From: Vulcanimicrobiota bacterium
GTDB lineage: Bacteria > Vulcanimicrobiota > Vulcanimicrobiia > Vulcanimicrobiales > Vulcanimicrobiaceae
Length of the DNA: 64,000 nt
NCBI GenBank assembly: GCA_027459645.1
Contig: DAIDHQ010000030.1
Coordinates: 62,001 to 126,000 of the forward strand
Reading direction: 5' to 3'
Part shown: piece by piece, positions 35,615-45,339 of the stretch
How the letters are laid out: every line of letters begins with the position of its first letter
Position numbering within the stretch: position 1 is the stretch's first letter
Notes under the pieces: generated by a model
Databases searched by the model: none
What the model saw: only the letters and a program-made list of their open reading frames with translations
What the model was told of the DNA's origin: nothing
Program-made: the position numbers and the translations under genes

Positions 35615-35994
35615 AGTTCGATCAGTACCCCTTGCGTCGACTTCGGATGCAAGAAGGCGATCGTATTGCCGTGGGCGCCGCGACGCGGCTCTTCGTCGAT
35701 CAAGCGCACGCCCTTGCTCTTGAGGTCGGCCAGCTTCGCGCGAATGTCGTCGACGCGATAGGCTGTGTGGTGAAGCTTCGTGTCCGCATCGCCGCGGTAT
35801 TTTGCGATCGGCGAGTTTTCGTCGAGCGGGCGCAGGAGTTCGATGATCGAATCGCCCGCTTGCAGCCCGACCGCTTCGATGCCCTGATCCGCGACGATCT
35901 CGCGATAGGCTTGGCGAAATCCGAGCGTTTGAGTGTAAAGAGCGATGGTCGCGTCGAGATCCTTGACGACGATGGCGATGTGATCGATCTTCAT
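35584..35994 (-). CDS. mce: Methylmalonyl-CoA epimerase
   Basis: 136 residues, VOC/glyoxalase fold. Interconverts (S)- and (R)-methylmalonyl-CoA. Metal ligands are in [13 protein letters not shown] (His), [12 protein letters not shown] (His) and GVLIELCQP (Glu), with the usual length. Its ATG overlaps the stop of the mutase gene (35991-35994), so the two are co-translated and act in sequence. Confidence 0.93.
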   Translation of the reverse strand: MKIDHIAIVVKDLDATIALYTQTLGFRQAYREIVADQGIEAVGLQAGDSIIELLRPLDENSPIAKYRGDADTKLHHTAYRVDDIRAKLADLKSKGVRLIDEEPRRGAHGNTIAFLHPKSTQGVLIELCQPSISTEP

Positions 35995-37568
35995 GCGACC
36001 ACCTCCTTGGCGCGATAGACCCCGAAGACATCCCGGAGCACGTTGCAGATCTCGCCGAGCGTAGCGCCGCCGTCGACGGCCTCGATGAAGTGCGGCATCA
36101 GATTCTCGCGCGTCGCCGCGGCGGCTCGAATCTTCTCGAGGCGCGCGGCCACCGCCGTCGCGTCGCGCGCCGCGCGGAAGCGCTGCAAGCGATCGACTTG
36201 CTCGCGTTCGACGCGTGCTTCGATGCGCTGTAGCGGGATCGTCGGGCCAGCCTCACCTTCGGCGAAGCGGTTGACGCCGACGACCACGGCGTCGCCGCGC
36301 TCGATATCTTGCTGCGCGCGATAGGCCGACTCCGCGACGCGGCTTTGCATCCAGCCGCTCTCGATTGCGGCGACGCTTCCGCCGAGTTGATCGACCTCGG
36401 CGATGAGCGTGCGCGCGCGTTCCGCGAGCGCGTTCGTCAGCGACTCGACGTAGTACGAACCCGCGAGCGGATCGACGACGTCGGCGACGCCCGATTCATA
36501 GCCGATGATCTGCTGCGTGCGAAGCGCAAGCTTGGCGCTCTCCGCCGTCGGGAGCGCGAGGGCTTCATCCTTTCCGTTCGTGTGCAAGGATTGCGTGCCG
36601 CCCAGCACCGCGGCGAGCGCCTGCAGGGTCACGCGTACGACGTTGTTGTCGGGCTCCTGCGCGGTGAGCGTCGAGCCGGCCGTCTGCGTATGGAATCGCA
36701 GCATCTGCGATTTGGGGTCCTTACAGCCGAACTCGTCGCGGGTGATGTGCGCCCACAGCAGGCGCGCCGCGCGAAACTTGGCGATTTCTTCGAAGAAATC
36801 GTTGTGCGCGTTCCAAAAGAAGGAGATGCGCGGAGCGACGAGGTCGAGATCGATCCCAGCGGCACGAGCGGCGTGCAGGTATGCCTTCGCATTTGAGAGC
36901 GTGAAGCCGATCTCTTCGGCGGCCGTCGAACCGGCTTCGCGAATGTGATAGCCCGAGATCGAAATCGTGTTCCATTGAGGCACGTGGTGCGCGCAGTAGC
37001 TCATGACGTCGGTCACCAGGCGCATCGACGGTTCCGGCGGATAGATATAGGTTCCGCGCGCGACATATTCTTTGAGGACGTCGTTCTGCACGGTGCCGCC
37101 CAGCCGGTCGAACGGAATGCCGCGCCGCCGCGCCACCGCGAGCAGCATAGCGAGCAGGATCGACGCGGGCGCGTTGATCGTCATAGAAACCGTGACGCGA
37201 TCGAGCGGGATCGCATCGAAGAGCGTCTCCATGTCCTCGATGGAATCGATCGCGACGCCCACCTTGCCGACTTCACCGCGAGCGAGCGGCGCATCGGAGT
37301 CGTGACCGAGCTGCGTCGGAAGGTCGAAGGCGACCGAAAGTCCTGTCGTTCCGCGTTCCAAGAGATAGCGGTAACGTGCGTTCGATTCCGCGGCGGTCGC
37401 GAAGCCGGCGTACTGCCGCATGGTCCAAAGACGGCCGCGGTACATGTCTTTGCGAATGCCGCGCGCGAACGGAAAGGCTCCCGGCTCGCCTAGCTCGAGT
37501 TCGGCACCCTCGATCCGGTCGTAATGCGGCTTTAGCGGGATACCGCTGCTGTTGTACTCGCGAGGCAT
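35991..37568 (-). CDS. mcmA1: Methylmalonyl-CoA mutase, large (catalytic) subunit
   Basis: 525 residues from ATG 37568 ([14 protein letters not shown]). TIM-barrel catalytic domain: [68 protein letters not shown]. It ends at ~525 residues and lacks the C-terminal cobalamin-binding domain (no DxHxxG), so it is the separate alpha-type subunit and needs a small B12 subunit not seen in this window. Isobutyryl-CoA mutase large subunits look similar, but the adjacent epimerase favours methylmalonyl-CoA. Its start is 2 bp from the start of the divergent MFS gene. Confidence 0.92.
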   Translation of the reverse strand: MPREYNSSGIPLKPHYDRIEGAELELGEPGAFPFARGIRKDMYRGRLWTMRQYAGFATAAESNARYRYLLERGTTGLSVAFDLPTQLGHDSDAPLARGEVGKVGVAIDSIEDMETLFDAIPLDRVTVSMTINAPASILLAMLLAVARRRGIPFDRLGGTVQNDVLKEYVARGTYIYPPEPSMRLVTDVMSYCAHHVPQWNTISISGYHIREAGSTAAEEIGFTLSNAKAYLHAARAAGIDLDLVAPRISFFWNAHNDFFEEIAKFRAARLLWAHITRDEFGCKDPKSQMLRFHTQTAGSTLTAQEPDNNVVRVTLQALAAVLGGTQSLHTNGKDEALALPTAESAKLALRTQQIIGYESGVADVVDPLAGSYYVESLTNALAERARTLIAEVDQLGGSVAAIESGWMQSRVAESAYRAQQDIERGDAVVVGVNRFAEGEAGPTIPLQRIEARVEREQVDRLQRFRAARDATAVAARLEKIRAAAATRENLMPHFIEAVDGGATLGEICNVLRDVFGVYRAKEVVA

Positions 37569-37570
37569 GC

Positions 37571-38788
37571 GTGGCTGCTTCGTCGCAAGGGTCGCCGCGC
37601 CTCGCTCCGAACGCGAGAGGGCCGGTGTTCTATCTGTATCTCGGGCGCATCGTGCGCAGCTTGACCCAGAGCTATCTGGCCGTGCTCGTTCCGCTCTATC
37701 TCTTGCAGCGCGGCGCGAGTCCCACGACGGTCGGGCTCTTGGTGGCGTGCTGGTCGGGCGGCGCGGCATTGCTTGCGGTGCTCGCGGGCTTCGTTGCAGA
37801 CCGGTTCGGGAGAAAGCTCGTACTCGCAATCTTCGGCGCCTTTACGGCGGTCGGCGCGGTTGCGTTTGCGCTCGACGCACCGTTCTGGATACTTGCGTTT
37901 GCCGGTGCGCTCGGGACGATCGGCCGCGGGGGAAGCCCTGCATCCGGCGGCGCGTTCGGACCATACTTTTCCGCGGAGCAGGCGCTGGTTGCGGAACTCT
38001 CCGAGGGCCATCATCGGACCACGGCGTTCGCGCGGTTGGGCTCGATCGGCTCGTTCGCCGGAGCATTCGGGTTCTTGGTGGCAAGCGCGCACATCGCTCC
38101 TCACGATATCTTTTATGCAACGTCGGTTGCCGGCGTCGTGCTCGCGCTCATCGCGCTGCCGATACCGGAGCGCCGCGCGCCGCCACAAGAGCGGCGAGCG
38201 GTTCGCTTGAGCCGCGACTCCCTGAAAATTCTCGTGCGTCTGGCCATAACGAACGCGACCAACGGTTTGGCGGTCGGTTTTTTGGGCTCGATGCTCGTGC
38301 TGTTCCTGCATTTGCGCTATGGCGCGACGCAGGCCCAGATCGGCATGTTGTATTTCGTCATCGCACTCGCGGTGTCGTTGAACTTTCTCGTCGTTGCGGG
38401 GATCGTGCGGCGCATCGGCGGCGCGGTACGCACCGTCGTCGCCCTGCGCACCGCATCGTGCGCGCTCCTGGCGCTGATGCCGTTCATGCCCACCTTTGCG
38501 TTGTGCGGTGTGGTGTATCTGCTGCGCATGATGCTCAACGCGGTGACGATCTCGGTGCGCCAGTCCTACGTGATGGGCGTCGTCGCGCCGCAAGAACGCT
38601 CGCGCGTCTCAAGCCTCTCGAACCTGCCGTCGCAGGTTTCGTCGATGGTCGCGCCCGCGGTTGCAGGCATCATCATCGAGCATCTCTGGATCGGCACGAT
38701 GCTGGAGGCTGCCGCGACGCTGCAATTGCTCAACGCCGCGCTCTATCAGTACTTCTTCGCATCGCTCAAACCGCCTGAGGAAAAATAA
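37571..38788 (+). CDS. MFS transporter
   Basis: 405 residues from GTG 37571; GTG 37625 ([12 protein letters not shown]), with GAGAGG nearby, is an alternative that leaves some room for divergent promoters. About 12 transmembrane helices. The motif-A-like loop is [17 protein letters not shown], and a central hydrophilic loop ([16 protein letters not shown]) joins two six-helix halves. Substrate unknown; it is not of the DHA2 type found elsewhere in this window. Confidence 0.87.
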   Translation: MAASSQGSPRLAPNARGPVFYLYLGRIVRSLTQSYLAVLVPLYLLQRGASPTTVGLLVACWSGGAALLAVLAGFVADRFGRKLVLAIFGAFTAVGAVAFALDAPFWILAFAGALGTIGRGGSPASGGAFGPYFSAEQALVAELSEGHHRTTAFARLGSIGSFAGAFGFLVASAHIAPHDIFYATSVAGVVLALIALPIPERRAPPQERRAVRLSRDSLKILVRLAITNATNGLAVGFLGSMLVLFLHLRYGATQAQIGMLYFVIALAVSLNFLVVAGIVRRIGGAVRTVVALRTASCALLALMPFMPTFALCGVVYLLRMMLNAVTISVRQSYVMGVVAPQERSRVSSLSNLPSQVSSMVAPAVAGIIIEHLWIGTMLEAAATLQLLNAALYQYFFASLKPPEEK

Positions 38789-38812
38789 ACCTTCCGGCGA
38801 AACGGGCGACCG

Positions 38813-40462
38813 ATGAAACGCGTCCTCACGGCTTTATTGATCGCCGGTCTAGTATTTCCGGCACCCGTTTTTGCGGCAACGCCTGAATCGGCGCTGCAGA
38901 GCGAGATCGATGCGCGGGTAGCGAAGGCTCCCGCTGGAACCGGTATTATTGCGGCCACCGTCGACTCAACCGGCGTGCAGTACTATCAGGCGGGCAACTC
39001 CGGAACGGCACGCCCGCTCGACAAACACACCCTCTTCGAAATCGGATCGGTCACGAAGACGTTTACCGCGACGATTCTCGCCCGGATGGTGCTCGCGCAT
39101 CGCGTCTCGCTCGACGATCCCGTTGCGAAGTATCTCCCGGCAAGCGTGCACGTGCCCTCGCGCGACGGCAAGCAGATCACGCTTGGAAATCTCGCGACGC
39201 AGCATTCGGGGCTGCCGCGGTTGCCCACGAACTTCAAGCCGGCGAACCCGGCGAATCCCTATGCCGATTACACGGTCGCCGATCTGTACGCGTTTCTCAA
39301 TACCTATAAGCTTACGCGCGACCCTGGGGCGAAGTTCGAATACTCGAATGTCGGCGTCGGCTTGCTCGGCCTCGCGCTCGCAAACGCCGCACACACGAAC
39401 TATACGTCGCTCGTGCGGTCGTACGTTTGGAAACCGCTCGGGATGACCGAGACGCGTATCGCCCTCGGACCTACGGCGCAGGCGCGCTTTGCCGCCGGTC
39501 ACGACGATCTAGGCCCGGTGCATTCGTGGGAAATGACCGATGCCATCGCGGGCGCGGGCGCAATTCGTTCCGATGCCGTCGACATGGTGAAGTATCTGCG
39601 CGCGGCAATGGGGCACGGCCCTCTGGGCCGCGCGATGCTCTTCGCTCAGAGACCGCGCGCGACGATGCTGCCCGGGTATAAGATCGGGCTCATCTGGTGG
39701 ACCGACGGCATCCATCACGTGATCCAACACGGTGGCGATACGGCAGGCTACCACGCCATGATCGCGATGACCGCGGACCGCTCGCGCGGCATCGTCATGC
39801 TGAGCAACGGTCCCGAGATCGAGGATATCGCCCTGCACGCGCTCGTGCCCTCGATCGACATCGTGGTTCATCACGATTTGAAACTGACCGACGCGCAGCT
39901 CGATGCGTATGACGGTGAGTACGCCAATCTGCAGGTCGGCCTGCGTGGTTCGATTTCCCGGGTCGGGCACGCGCTCGTCGCCGATATCGTCGGCCAGGGG
40001 AAAGTGCGTCTGTATCCATCGAGCCCGGATCACTTTTATCTGCGGGTAACGAACGCATACATTCAATTCATCCGCAAGGACGGCAAGATCGTGGGTCTCG
40101 TGCTTACGCAGGGTGGCCAAACGATCGGCCTTCCGAAATTAGGTCCCGGCGAAAAACCGCTCGCGCTCCACTTGCAACCGGAGTATCCGCCGGTCGTCCC
40201 GCTCGATGCCGCAACGATGAAGCAATACGTGGGGACGTACGTCGACAACGGCTTGGCGTTCGCGTTTTTGCTAAAGGAAGGGCAGCTCTTCGCGAAGCTC
40301 GGAGCACAGAAAGCCTATCCGGTCTTTGCGTCGGCGAAGGACCATTTTTACCTCAAGGTCGTCGATGCATATCTGACGTTCAACAGGGATGCATCGGGAA
40401 AAATCGCGTCGGTTACGCTCGAGCAGAACGCCGTACGCAGTACCTACGTGAAGAAGCCGTGA
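38813..40462 (+). CDS. Exported beta-lactamase-family serine hydrolase
   Basis: 549 residues with a Sec signal peptide (cleavage near PVFAAT). Residues ~30-360 are the class C/PBP fold with GSVTKTFTA (Ser-x-x-Lys), YSNVG (Tyr-Ser-Asn) and QHGGDTAG (KTG position). Residues ~365-549 hold two beta-rich repeats (DGEYANLQVGLRG and VGTYVDNGLAFAF), like the DUF3471 domains attached to such esterases and peptidases. A periplasmic D-amino peptidase or esterase is more likely than a beta-lactamase. It is coupled to the GNAT gene by a GTGA overlap. Confidence 0.88.
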   Translation: MKRVLTALLIAGLVFPAPVFAATPESALQSEIDARVAKAPAGTGIIAATVDSTGVQYYQAGNSGTARPLDKHTLFEIGSVTKTFTATILARMVLAHRVSLDDPVAKYLPASVHVPSRDGKQITLGNLATQHSGLPRLPTNFKPANPANPYADYTVADLYAFLNTYKLTRDPGAKFEYSNVGVGLLGLALANAAHTNYTSLVRSYVWKPLGMTETRIALGPTAQARFAAGHDDLGPVHSWEMTDAIAGAGAIRSDAVDMVKYLRAAMGHGPLGRAMLFAQRPRATMLPGYKIGLIWWTDGIHHVIQHGGDTAGYHAMIAMTADRSRGIVMLSNGPEIEDIALHALVPSIDIVVHHDLKLTDAQLDAYDGEYANLQVGLRGSISRVGHALVADIVGQGKVRLYPSSPDHFYLRVTNAYIQFIRKDGKIVGLVLTQGGQTIGLPKLGPGEKPLALHLQPEYPPVVPLDAATMKQYVGTYVDNGLAFAFLLKEGQLFAKLGAQKAYPVFASAKDHFYLKVVDAYLTFNRDASGKIASVTLEQNAVRSTYVKKP

Positions 40463-41052
40463 AGCTGCCCGACGGGTACGCCGATCTTCCCGCGGGCAAG
40501 CTTGCGAACGTCGTAACCTGTCTGGAGATGCAGGAACGACCGGCGCCTCGTGCGGAGCCGTCAGGCTTTGCCGCTGAGTTGGAGCGCTTGAAGGGTGCCG
40601 ACGCAGAACGATACCGTGCGCTCTTTCACTACGTCGGCGACGCATATCTTTGGTTCTCACGCCTCGCGTTGCCCGACGGGCGCCTGCGCGAGATTCTCGA
40701 CGACGCGCGCGTCGAAGCCTACGCGCTCGTCGTCGACGGGCGCGACGAAGGTTTGCTGGAGCTGGATTTCCGCGCAGGTAACGAGTGCGAGATCACCTTC
40801 TTCGGCGTCGGCGATGGCCTCGTCGGCACGGGCGCCGGACGCTGGCTGATGAATCGCGCGCTCGAACTCGCGTGGGCGCATCCCATCGGGCGCCTGTGGG
40901 TACACACGTGCACGCTCGACCATCCCGCCGCCGTGGCGTTTTACGTGCGTTCGGGATTCACGCCGTTCAAACGGCAGATCGAGATTTGCGACGATCCGCG
41001 TTTGCTCGGGCTCGTACCGCGCGACGCGGCGCCCGGCGTGCCCTTGCTCTAA
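40459..41052 (+). CDS. GNAT-family N-acetyltransferase
   Basis: 197 residues from GTG 40459. The acetyl-CoA site is FFGVGDGLVGTGAGRWLMNRAL and the C-terminal HTCTLDHPAAVAFYVRSGF completes the GNAT fold. The first ~60 residues are an extra N-terminal segment with charged helices. Substrate unknown. It ends 4 bp into the convergent carboxylase gene. Confidence 0.88.
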   Translation: MKLPDGYADLPAGKLANVVTCLEMQERPAPRAEPSGFAAELERLKGADAERYRALFHYVGDAYLWFSRLALPDGRLREILDDARVEAYALVVDGRDEGLLELDFRAGNECEITFFGVGDGLVGTGAGRWLMNRALELAWAHPIGRLWVHTCTLDHPAAVAFYVRSGFTPFKRQIEICDDPRLLGLVPRDAAPGVPLL

Positions 41053-42806
41053 GCGAGTGTCACGAGTGGCGCGTGTGCCTCGACCGTCTCGCCCGGCTTC
41101 GCGGCGACCGATGCGATCGTTCCCTTGCGGTGAGCGCGAATCTCGTTCATCATCTTCATCGCTTCAACGACCGCGACGACCTGTTTATCTTCCACGGCAT
41201 CGCCCGGTTGAACTTTGATCTCCACTACCACGCCGTGCATCGGTGAAACGATGTCGTTGCCGTGCGCGGCCGCCGACGCCTTTTTCAAGGTGCCACGACG
41301 CGGCGCGGCTTTTGCCGTCGCCGAAGTTGCGGCTGCGACGCCGTGCGGCAGATCGAGCAAACGCACGCGATAGAGTTTGTCGTTGATCTCGACGCGGATC
41401 GTCTGCACAGGCTCGGCGGAGCGTTCGACCGGCGGGTGAACCTCACCGTTGGTGGCGTCGGCGAAATGCCGTGCTGCGAACGGTTCCAGGGTCGCGGTTC
41501 CGTACGTGCCGTCGCGCACCGGTTCGTCATCGCACAGGGCGCGCAGCAACGGAATCGTCGTGGGTACGCCTTCGATCTCGTATTCGTCGAGCGCGCGTGC
41601 GAGCCGCGCGATCGCCTGACCGCGCGTCGGCGCCCACACGACGAGTTTTGCGATCATCGAATCATAATCGGGCGAGATCGTGTACCCGGCATATGCAGCC
41701 GAATCGATGCGTACGCCCAAGCCCGCGGGCTCGCGATAGCGAACGATAGTCCCCGGCGCGGGCCGAAAGTTGGCCGCCGGGTCTTCGGCGTTGATGCGCC
41801 CTTCGATCGCGTGTCCGCGAAACTCGACGTCGTCTTGCGTGAAGCCGAGCGGCTCGCCGGCGGCAACGCGAATCTGTTCGCGAATCAAGTCGAGACCGGA
41901 AACCATTTCGGTGACGGTGTGCTCCACTTGAATGCGCGTGTTCATCTCGAGGAAGAAGAACTCGTTGCCGCTCACCAGGCATTCGATCGTGCCGACCGAG
42001 TCATACGCGATCGCTTGCGCGGCGCGGACGCCGGCTTCGCGCATGGCTTTGCGCACTTTGAGCGGAATCTGCGCGGGCGCTTCCTCCCACAGCTTCTGGT
42101 GGCGTCGCTGCAGCGAGCAGTCTCGCTCGCCGACGTGCAGCACGGTCCCGTGCTTATCGGCGAGGATCTGCAGTTCGACGTGCTTTGGGTTTTCGAGATA
42201 GCGTTCGGCGTAGATCGTGCCGTTCTTGAAATACGCTTCGGCTTCGCGCTTGGCCGTGGAAAACGCGGACTCCAATTCGTCCGCGGTCCGCGCGACTTTT
42301 AACCCTTTGCCGCCGCCTCCGCCCGACGCTTTGAGCGCCAGGGGTAGGCCGTAGGCTTCCGCAGCTCGCCGCGCACCCGCGACGTCTTCGATCGCTTCCG
42401 TGCCGCCCGGTACGAAAGGTACCTCCGCTCGCTGCATCGCTTGACGCGCGCGCAGCTTGTCGCCCATCGCATCGATCGCGTCGGGATGCGGACCGATCCA
42501 CGTCAAGCCGGCAGCGATGACGCGTCGCGCGAACGCAGAGTTCTCCGCGAGAAACCCATATCCGGGGTGCACGGCGTCGGCTCCGGAACGAGCCGCCACG
42601 TCGAGCAGTTTGTCGACGTCGAGGTAGCTTAGCGATGCGGCGGCCGGCCCGATCAGATAGGCCTCGTCCGCCATGCGCACGTGAATGCCGTCGCGGTCCG
42701 GTTCGGAATACACGGCGACGGTCGCAATGCCCATCTCTCGCGCGGTGCGAATGATGCGAACGGCGATCTCGCCGCGATTGGCGATCAAGATCTTCTTAAA
42801 GAGCAC
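41049..42806 (-). CDS. pccA: Acetyl/propionyl-CoA carboxylase alpha subunit (biotin carboxylase + BCCP)
   Basis: 585 residues from GTG 42806 (MLFKKILIANRGEIAVR), with GGAAGAA upstream. Biotin carboxylase N-domain, ATP-grasp (ASGGGGGKGLKVA, FLEMNTRIQVEHTVTE) and C-domain to ~445. A BT-like linker follows, then a C-terminal biotinyl domain with Lys551 in VEAMKMMNE. It partners the carboxyltransferase at 45340, which lies 2.5 kb away. Together with mce and mcmA it makes the propionyl-CoA to succinyl-CoA route. Acetyl-CoA may also be used. Confidence 0.93.
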   Translation of the reverse strand: MLFKKILIANRGEIAVRIIRTAREMGIATVAVYSEPDRDGIHVRMADEAYLIGPAAASLSYLDVDKLLDVAARSGADAVHPGYGFLAENSAFARRVIAAGLTWIGPHPDAIDAMGDKLRARQAMQRAEVPFVPGGTEAIEDVAGARRAAEAYGLPLALKASGGGGGKGLKVARTADELESAFSTAKREAEAYFKNGTIYAERYLENPKHVELQILADKHGTVLHVGERDCSLQRRHQKLWEEAPAQIPLKVRKAMREAGVRAAQAIAYDSVGTIECLVSGNEFFFLEMNTRIQVEHTVTEMVSGLDLIREQIRVAAGEPLGFTQDDVEFRGHAIEGRINAEDPAANFRPAPGTIVRYREPAGLGVRIDSAAYAGYTISPDYDSMIAKLVVWAPTRGQAIARLARALDEYEIEGVPTTIPLLRALCDDEPVRDGTYGTATLEPFAARHFADATNGEVHPPVERSAEPVQTIRVEINDKLYRVRLLDLPHGVAAATSATAKAAPRRGTLKKASAAAHGNDIVSPMHGVVVEIKVQPGDAVEDKQVVAVVEAMKMMNEIRAHRKGTIASVAAKPGETVEAHAPLVTLA

Positions 42807-42957
42807 GCAGTTCTTCCAATTCCAGTTCCGGCCGGCGCCCGGCGGCCTTCCAGCGCGACGGCCGCGAGGGCACTTCATCGGACGCGCGCTGCGGCGTGGA
42901 GGAACCGAGCGCGACCTCCAGGGCTACCGCAAGCGCGGCGATCTCGTCGTCGTTCAT
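42796..42957 (-). CDS. Tiny acyl-CoA carboxylase epsilon-like subunit
   Basis: 53 residues. Its ATG overlaps the fabI stop (TGATG) and its stop overlaps the alpha-subunit start by 11 bp. The N-terminal helix MNDDEIAALAVALEVAL and the C-terminal SRWKAAGRRPELE, separated by a Ser/Pro linker, match the layout of epsilon subunits and similar small proteins encoded beside acyl-CoA carboxylases. In actinobacteria these stabilise the alpha-beta complex. Similarity is by pattern only, but the tight overlaps strongly support translation. Confidence 0.62.
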   Translation of the reverse strand: MNDDEIAALAVALEVALGSSTPQRASDEVPSRPSRWKAAGRRPELELEELRAL

Positions 42958-43745
42958 CACTTCATCGTAAAATCGGGCGGAAGCATTCCGACCGCATGAT
43001 ACCCGGCATCGACGAAGTGCACGTCGGCGGTGATTGCGGAGGAGAGATCCGAGACCAGATAGACCGCGGTGTTGCCGACGTCGTCGGCGGTCACGTTGCG
43101 ATGCAGCGGCGCCATCTGCGGAACGACGTCCAGCATCTTCGTCGCACCCGAAACCTGCCGCATGCTCGCAGTCTTGATCGGGCCGGCCGAAATCGCGTTG
43201 ACGCGGATTCCGCGCGCGCCGAGATCGTAAGCGAGGTACCGTACCGACGACTCGAGCGCCGCTTTCGCAATGCCCATCAAATTATAGTTGGGCACGATCG
43301 ACGTTGCGCCGAGATACGTGAGCGCGAGGATCGACGCGTTGTCGTTGAATCGGTCGCGCAGCGTCGAGACCATCGCGATCAGGGAAAACGCCGAGATGTC
43401 GAGCGAAAGCGCAAACCCCGCCCGCGTCGTGTCATAGACGGTTCCGCGCAGGTCGTTCTTGTCCGCGAAAGCGATCGAGTGCACGAGACCGTCGAGGTTC
43501 CCGAACGGTCGCAGAGCTTCGGCCATGGCGCTCAGCGACGCATCGTTAGCAACGTCGCACTCGACCACCGGGCCGCCGCCGAGCTCCCCCGCAAGCTTTT
43601 CGACTTCGTCTCGCACGCGCTCGCCCTGATACGTGAACGCGAGTTGCGCCCCATGATCGTGCATGCGCTTTGCAATGCCGGTAGCGATGGACCATCGATT
43701 GGCGACGCCCGTGACCAGGACGCGCTTTCCTTCAAGCAGCTTCAC
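42957..43745 (-). CDS. fabI: Enoyl-[acyl-carrier-protein] reductase (NADH)
   Basis: 262 residues. Last reduction step of type II fatty acid elongation. SDR fold of the FabI type: VTGVANRWSIATGIAKRM (modified nucleotide loop), VHSIAFADK, and the catalytic YNLMGIAK (Tyr-x6-Lys). Typical length. It is the first gene of a minus-strand unit fabI, epsilon-like, pccA, so malonyl-CoA or methylmalonyl-CoA supply and fatty-acid synthesis may be co-regulated. A 53-bp gap separates it from the divergent YCII gene. Confidence 0.95.
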   Translation of the reverse strand: MKLLEGKRVLVTGVANRWSIATGIAKRMHDHGAQLAFTYQGERVRDEVEKLAGELGGGPVVECDVANDASLSAMAEALRPFGNLDGLVHSIAFADKNDLRGTVYDTTRAGFALSLDISAFSLIAMVSTLRDRFNDNASILALTYLGATSIVPNYNLMGIAKAALESSVRYLAYDLGARGIRVNAISAGPIKTASMRQVSGATKMLDVVPQMAPLHRNVTADDVGNTAVYLVSDLSSAITADVHFVDAGYHAVGMLPPDFTMK

Positions 43746-43798
43746 GTTCGCTTAGATAGTCGCCAGGGGCGTCCCGCTCCTTCGCGTACCGTAGCCCT

Positions 43799-44092
43799 AT
43801 GTTCTTACTGCTCTCGCGCTACCTCAAGCCCGTCGAGGAGATCGACCGCGTCCTCCCCGCCCACCGGGAGTTTCTCGACCGCCAGTACGCCGCCGGCCGC
43901 TTCATGGTTTCCGGCCCGCTCGAGCCGCGCACGGGCGGCGTCATCGTGACGTTTCCGATGTCGCGAGAAACGCTGGAAAGCATCCTGGCGGAAGATCCAT
44001 TCGTGCGTGAAGAAATCTCTGCATATCAGGTACTCGAATTCAAACCGACCAAGCGAACCGGAGTTCTTGCGGAATACGTTCCGTTACCATGA
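43799..44092 (+). CDS. YCII-family protein
   Basis: 97 residues with the YCII dimeric alpha+beta-barrel pattern: FLLLSRYLKPVEEIDRVLPAHREFLDRQ, GRFMVSGPLEPRTGG, EDPFVREEISAYQVLEF. The conserved Arg/His/Asp region suggests a small enzyme or ligand binder, as proposed for YciI. It is not of the DGPF type found at 4439-5220. Its stop overlaps the next gene's ATG. Confidence 0.88.
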   Translation: MFLLLSRYLKPVEEIDRVLPAHREFLDRQYAAGRFMVSGPLEPRTGGVIVTFPMSRETLESILAEDPFVREEISAYQVLEFKPTKRTGVLAEYVPLP

Positions 44093-44634
44093 AGTATGTA
44101 CTAGGATTCCTCATCGCACTACTCGCCGGATTTGCCGCGGTACCGTCGGCCGCGCAGGCCGCGCCTAGCTGCCGCTATGCGGCGCGAACGAGTTACTTCG
44201 GCCAAATCATCAACGTGCATCCGTCGTTCTTCACGCTTAGAACGAATCAATCAATCGGACGCGTGCACGTCTTTGCGCGCGGCGCGCGCGTGAATTACGG
44301 CGGATTGCCGTTGCGGCCCGGCGTCTACGCCGGCGTCTATGGCTGCCGTGCAGGCAACGGTTTGGTTGCCGAGCAGATCACGCTCGCACAGTCGCCGCAG
44401 GCTTTTCCGGGCATGTGGTACGGGACGAGTAACGACCGTCAGGTGATCGGCCGGATCGACGCCGTGCGCGGCAACCGGATCTTGATCGAGAGCAACAACG
44501 GGCACGGAGCCGTCTGGGTCATCACGCGCCAGTATGGTTTCGGCGTCGGGCAGGTCATCGTCGCAAACGGCTATTTCTCGCCGAACGATCGCGCGTTCGT
44601 CGCATCGAACGTGGCGCCGTACCGGCCGTACTAG
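44089..44634 (+). CDS. Exported protein with two DUF5666-like repeats
   Basis: 181 residues, Sec signal peptide ending near AAQAAPS. Two ~65-residue OB-like units are visible: YFGQIINVHPSFFTLRTNQ ... GVYAGVYG and VIGRIDAVRGNRILIESNN ... VIVANGYF. The same pattern occurs singly at 1018 and 24824, so this is a tandem version. Two Cys residues (SCRY and YGCRAG) could form a disulphide. Function unknown. Confidence 0.72.
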   Translation: MKYVLGFLIALLAGFAAVPSAAQAAPSCRYAARTSYFGQIINVHPSFFTLRTNQSIGRVHVFARGARVNYGGLPLRPGVYAGVYGCRAGNGLVAEQITLAQSPQAFPGMWYGTSNDRQVIGRIDAVRGNRILIESNNGHGAVWVITRQYGFGVGQVIVANGYFSPNDRAFVASNVAPYRPY

Positions 44635-44643
44635 CGGCTGCCG

Positions 44644-45327
44644 CTACGACGATTGCAACAACGTATATTTGTGCTCTTGAATCGCGTGGACGGCCCACAC
44701 TCCGGCGGGAACCAGCATCGAGTTCGGAATTAGATGGGCCGCCCACTCGTTTCGCACGGTCGCGGGATCGAGTTTCATACGCTTTGCAAGTGCATGCGCG
44801 AAGCCCGTCAACGCGTTGTTGCAGATGAAGAAGCGCGTGTCTGCCAGAGCGGTTAGGGTCGGGATAGACGAATCCCATTCGCCGCTCTTTTTTTCCATGA
44901 ACGGATTTCCGCGCGTCTTCGGCGATACGAGCTTGAGGAGATCCGCCGGGGCTTCCTTCGGTGCTTTTGCCGTCGCCGGCAGGACGTACCGATTCCACAT
45001 CGCGTCGTCCAGCCCGAGCAGCATGGCTTCGTGATATAAAACGACGACCGGCGCGACGTTGGAGAGAGGCGTTCCGGAGGCCGTATAGGCGTTGAGCGTC
45101 GCGCGAACGTTGGTGAAGACGTCGCCGCCCGAGATATATTTCGCCCCAAAGAGATGCTTGTGGGGAACGTCGCGATCGAGGGCGGCGGCAAAGGCCGCCG
45201 GATCGAAGTGCAGTTTCTCCGAGCTGGATCGGGCGGGCGAAGCTTTTGGTGCAGGCGCCGCCGAAACCGCAGCCGGCGCGGCCGCAAGCGCCGCGGTTGC
45301 CGCCAAAAAATCCTTGCGAGTCGACAT
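44644..45327 (-). CDS. DsrE-like exported protein
   Basis: 227 residues. The N-terminus STRKDFLAATAALAAAPAAV resembles a twin-arginine-type signal with RK instead of RR. The mature part has the DsrE/F-like alpha/beta pattern: VVVLYHEAMLLGLDDAMWNRY, FFICNNALTGFAHALAKR and the closing MLVPAGVWAVHAIQEHKYTLL. The Cys in FICNNAL is where DsrE family members often have a Cys; whether it is redox active is unknown. It ends 9 bp from the convergent exported gene and begins 12 bp after pccB. Confidence 0.75.
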   Translation of the reverse strand: MSTRKDFLAATAALAAAPAAVSAAPAPKASPARSSSEKLHFDPAAFAAALDRDVPHKHLFGAKYISGGDVFTNVRATLNAYTASGTPLSNVAPVVVLYHEAMLLGLDDAMWNRYVLPATAKAPKEAPADLLKLVSPKTRGNPFMEKKSGEWDSSIPTLTALADTRFFICNNALTGFAHALAKRMKLDPATVRNEWAAHLIPNSMLVPAGVWAVHAIQEHKYTLLQSS

Positions 45328-45339
45328 GCTCGTTTCTCC

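Noticed and set aside
35486-36031. A 181-residue minus-strand frame overlapping mce
   Set aside because: Apart from its last 42 residues it is a frame-shifted shadow of the epimerase, rich in Arg/His/Ser; only the short terminal frame is kept as a possible gene.
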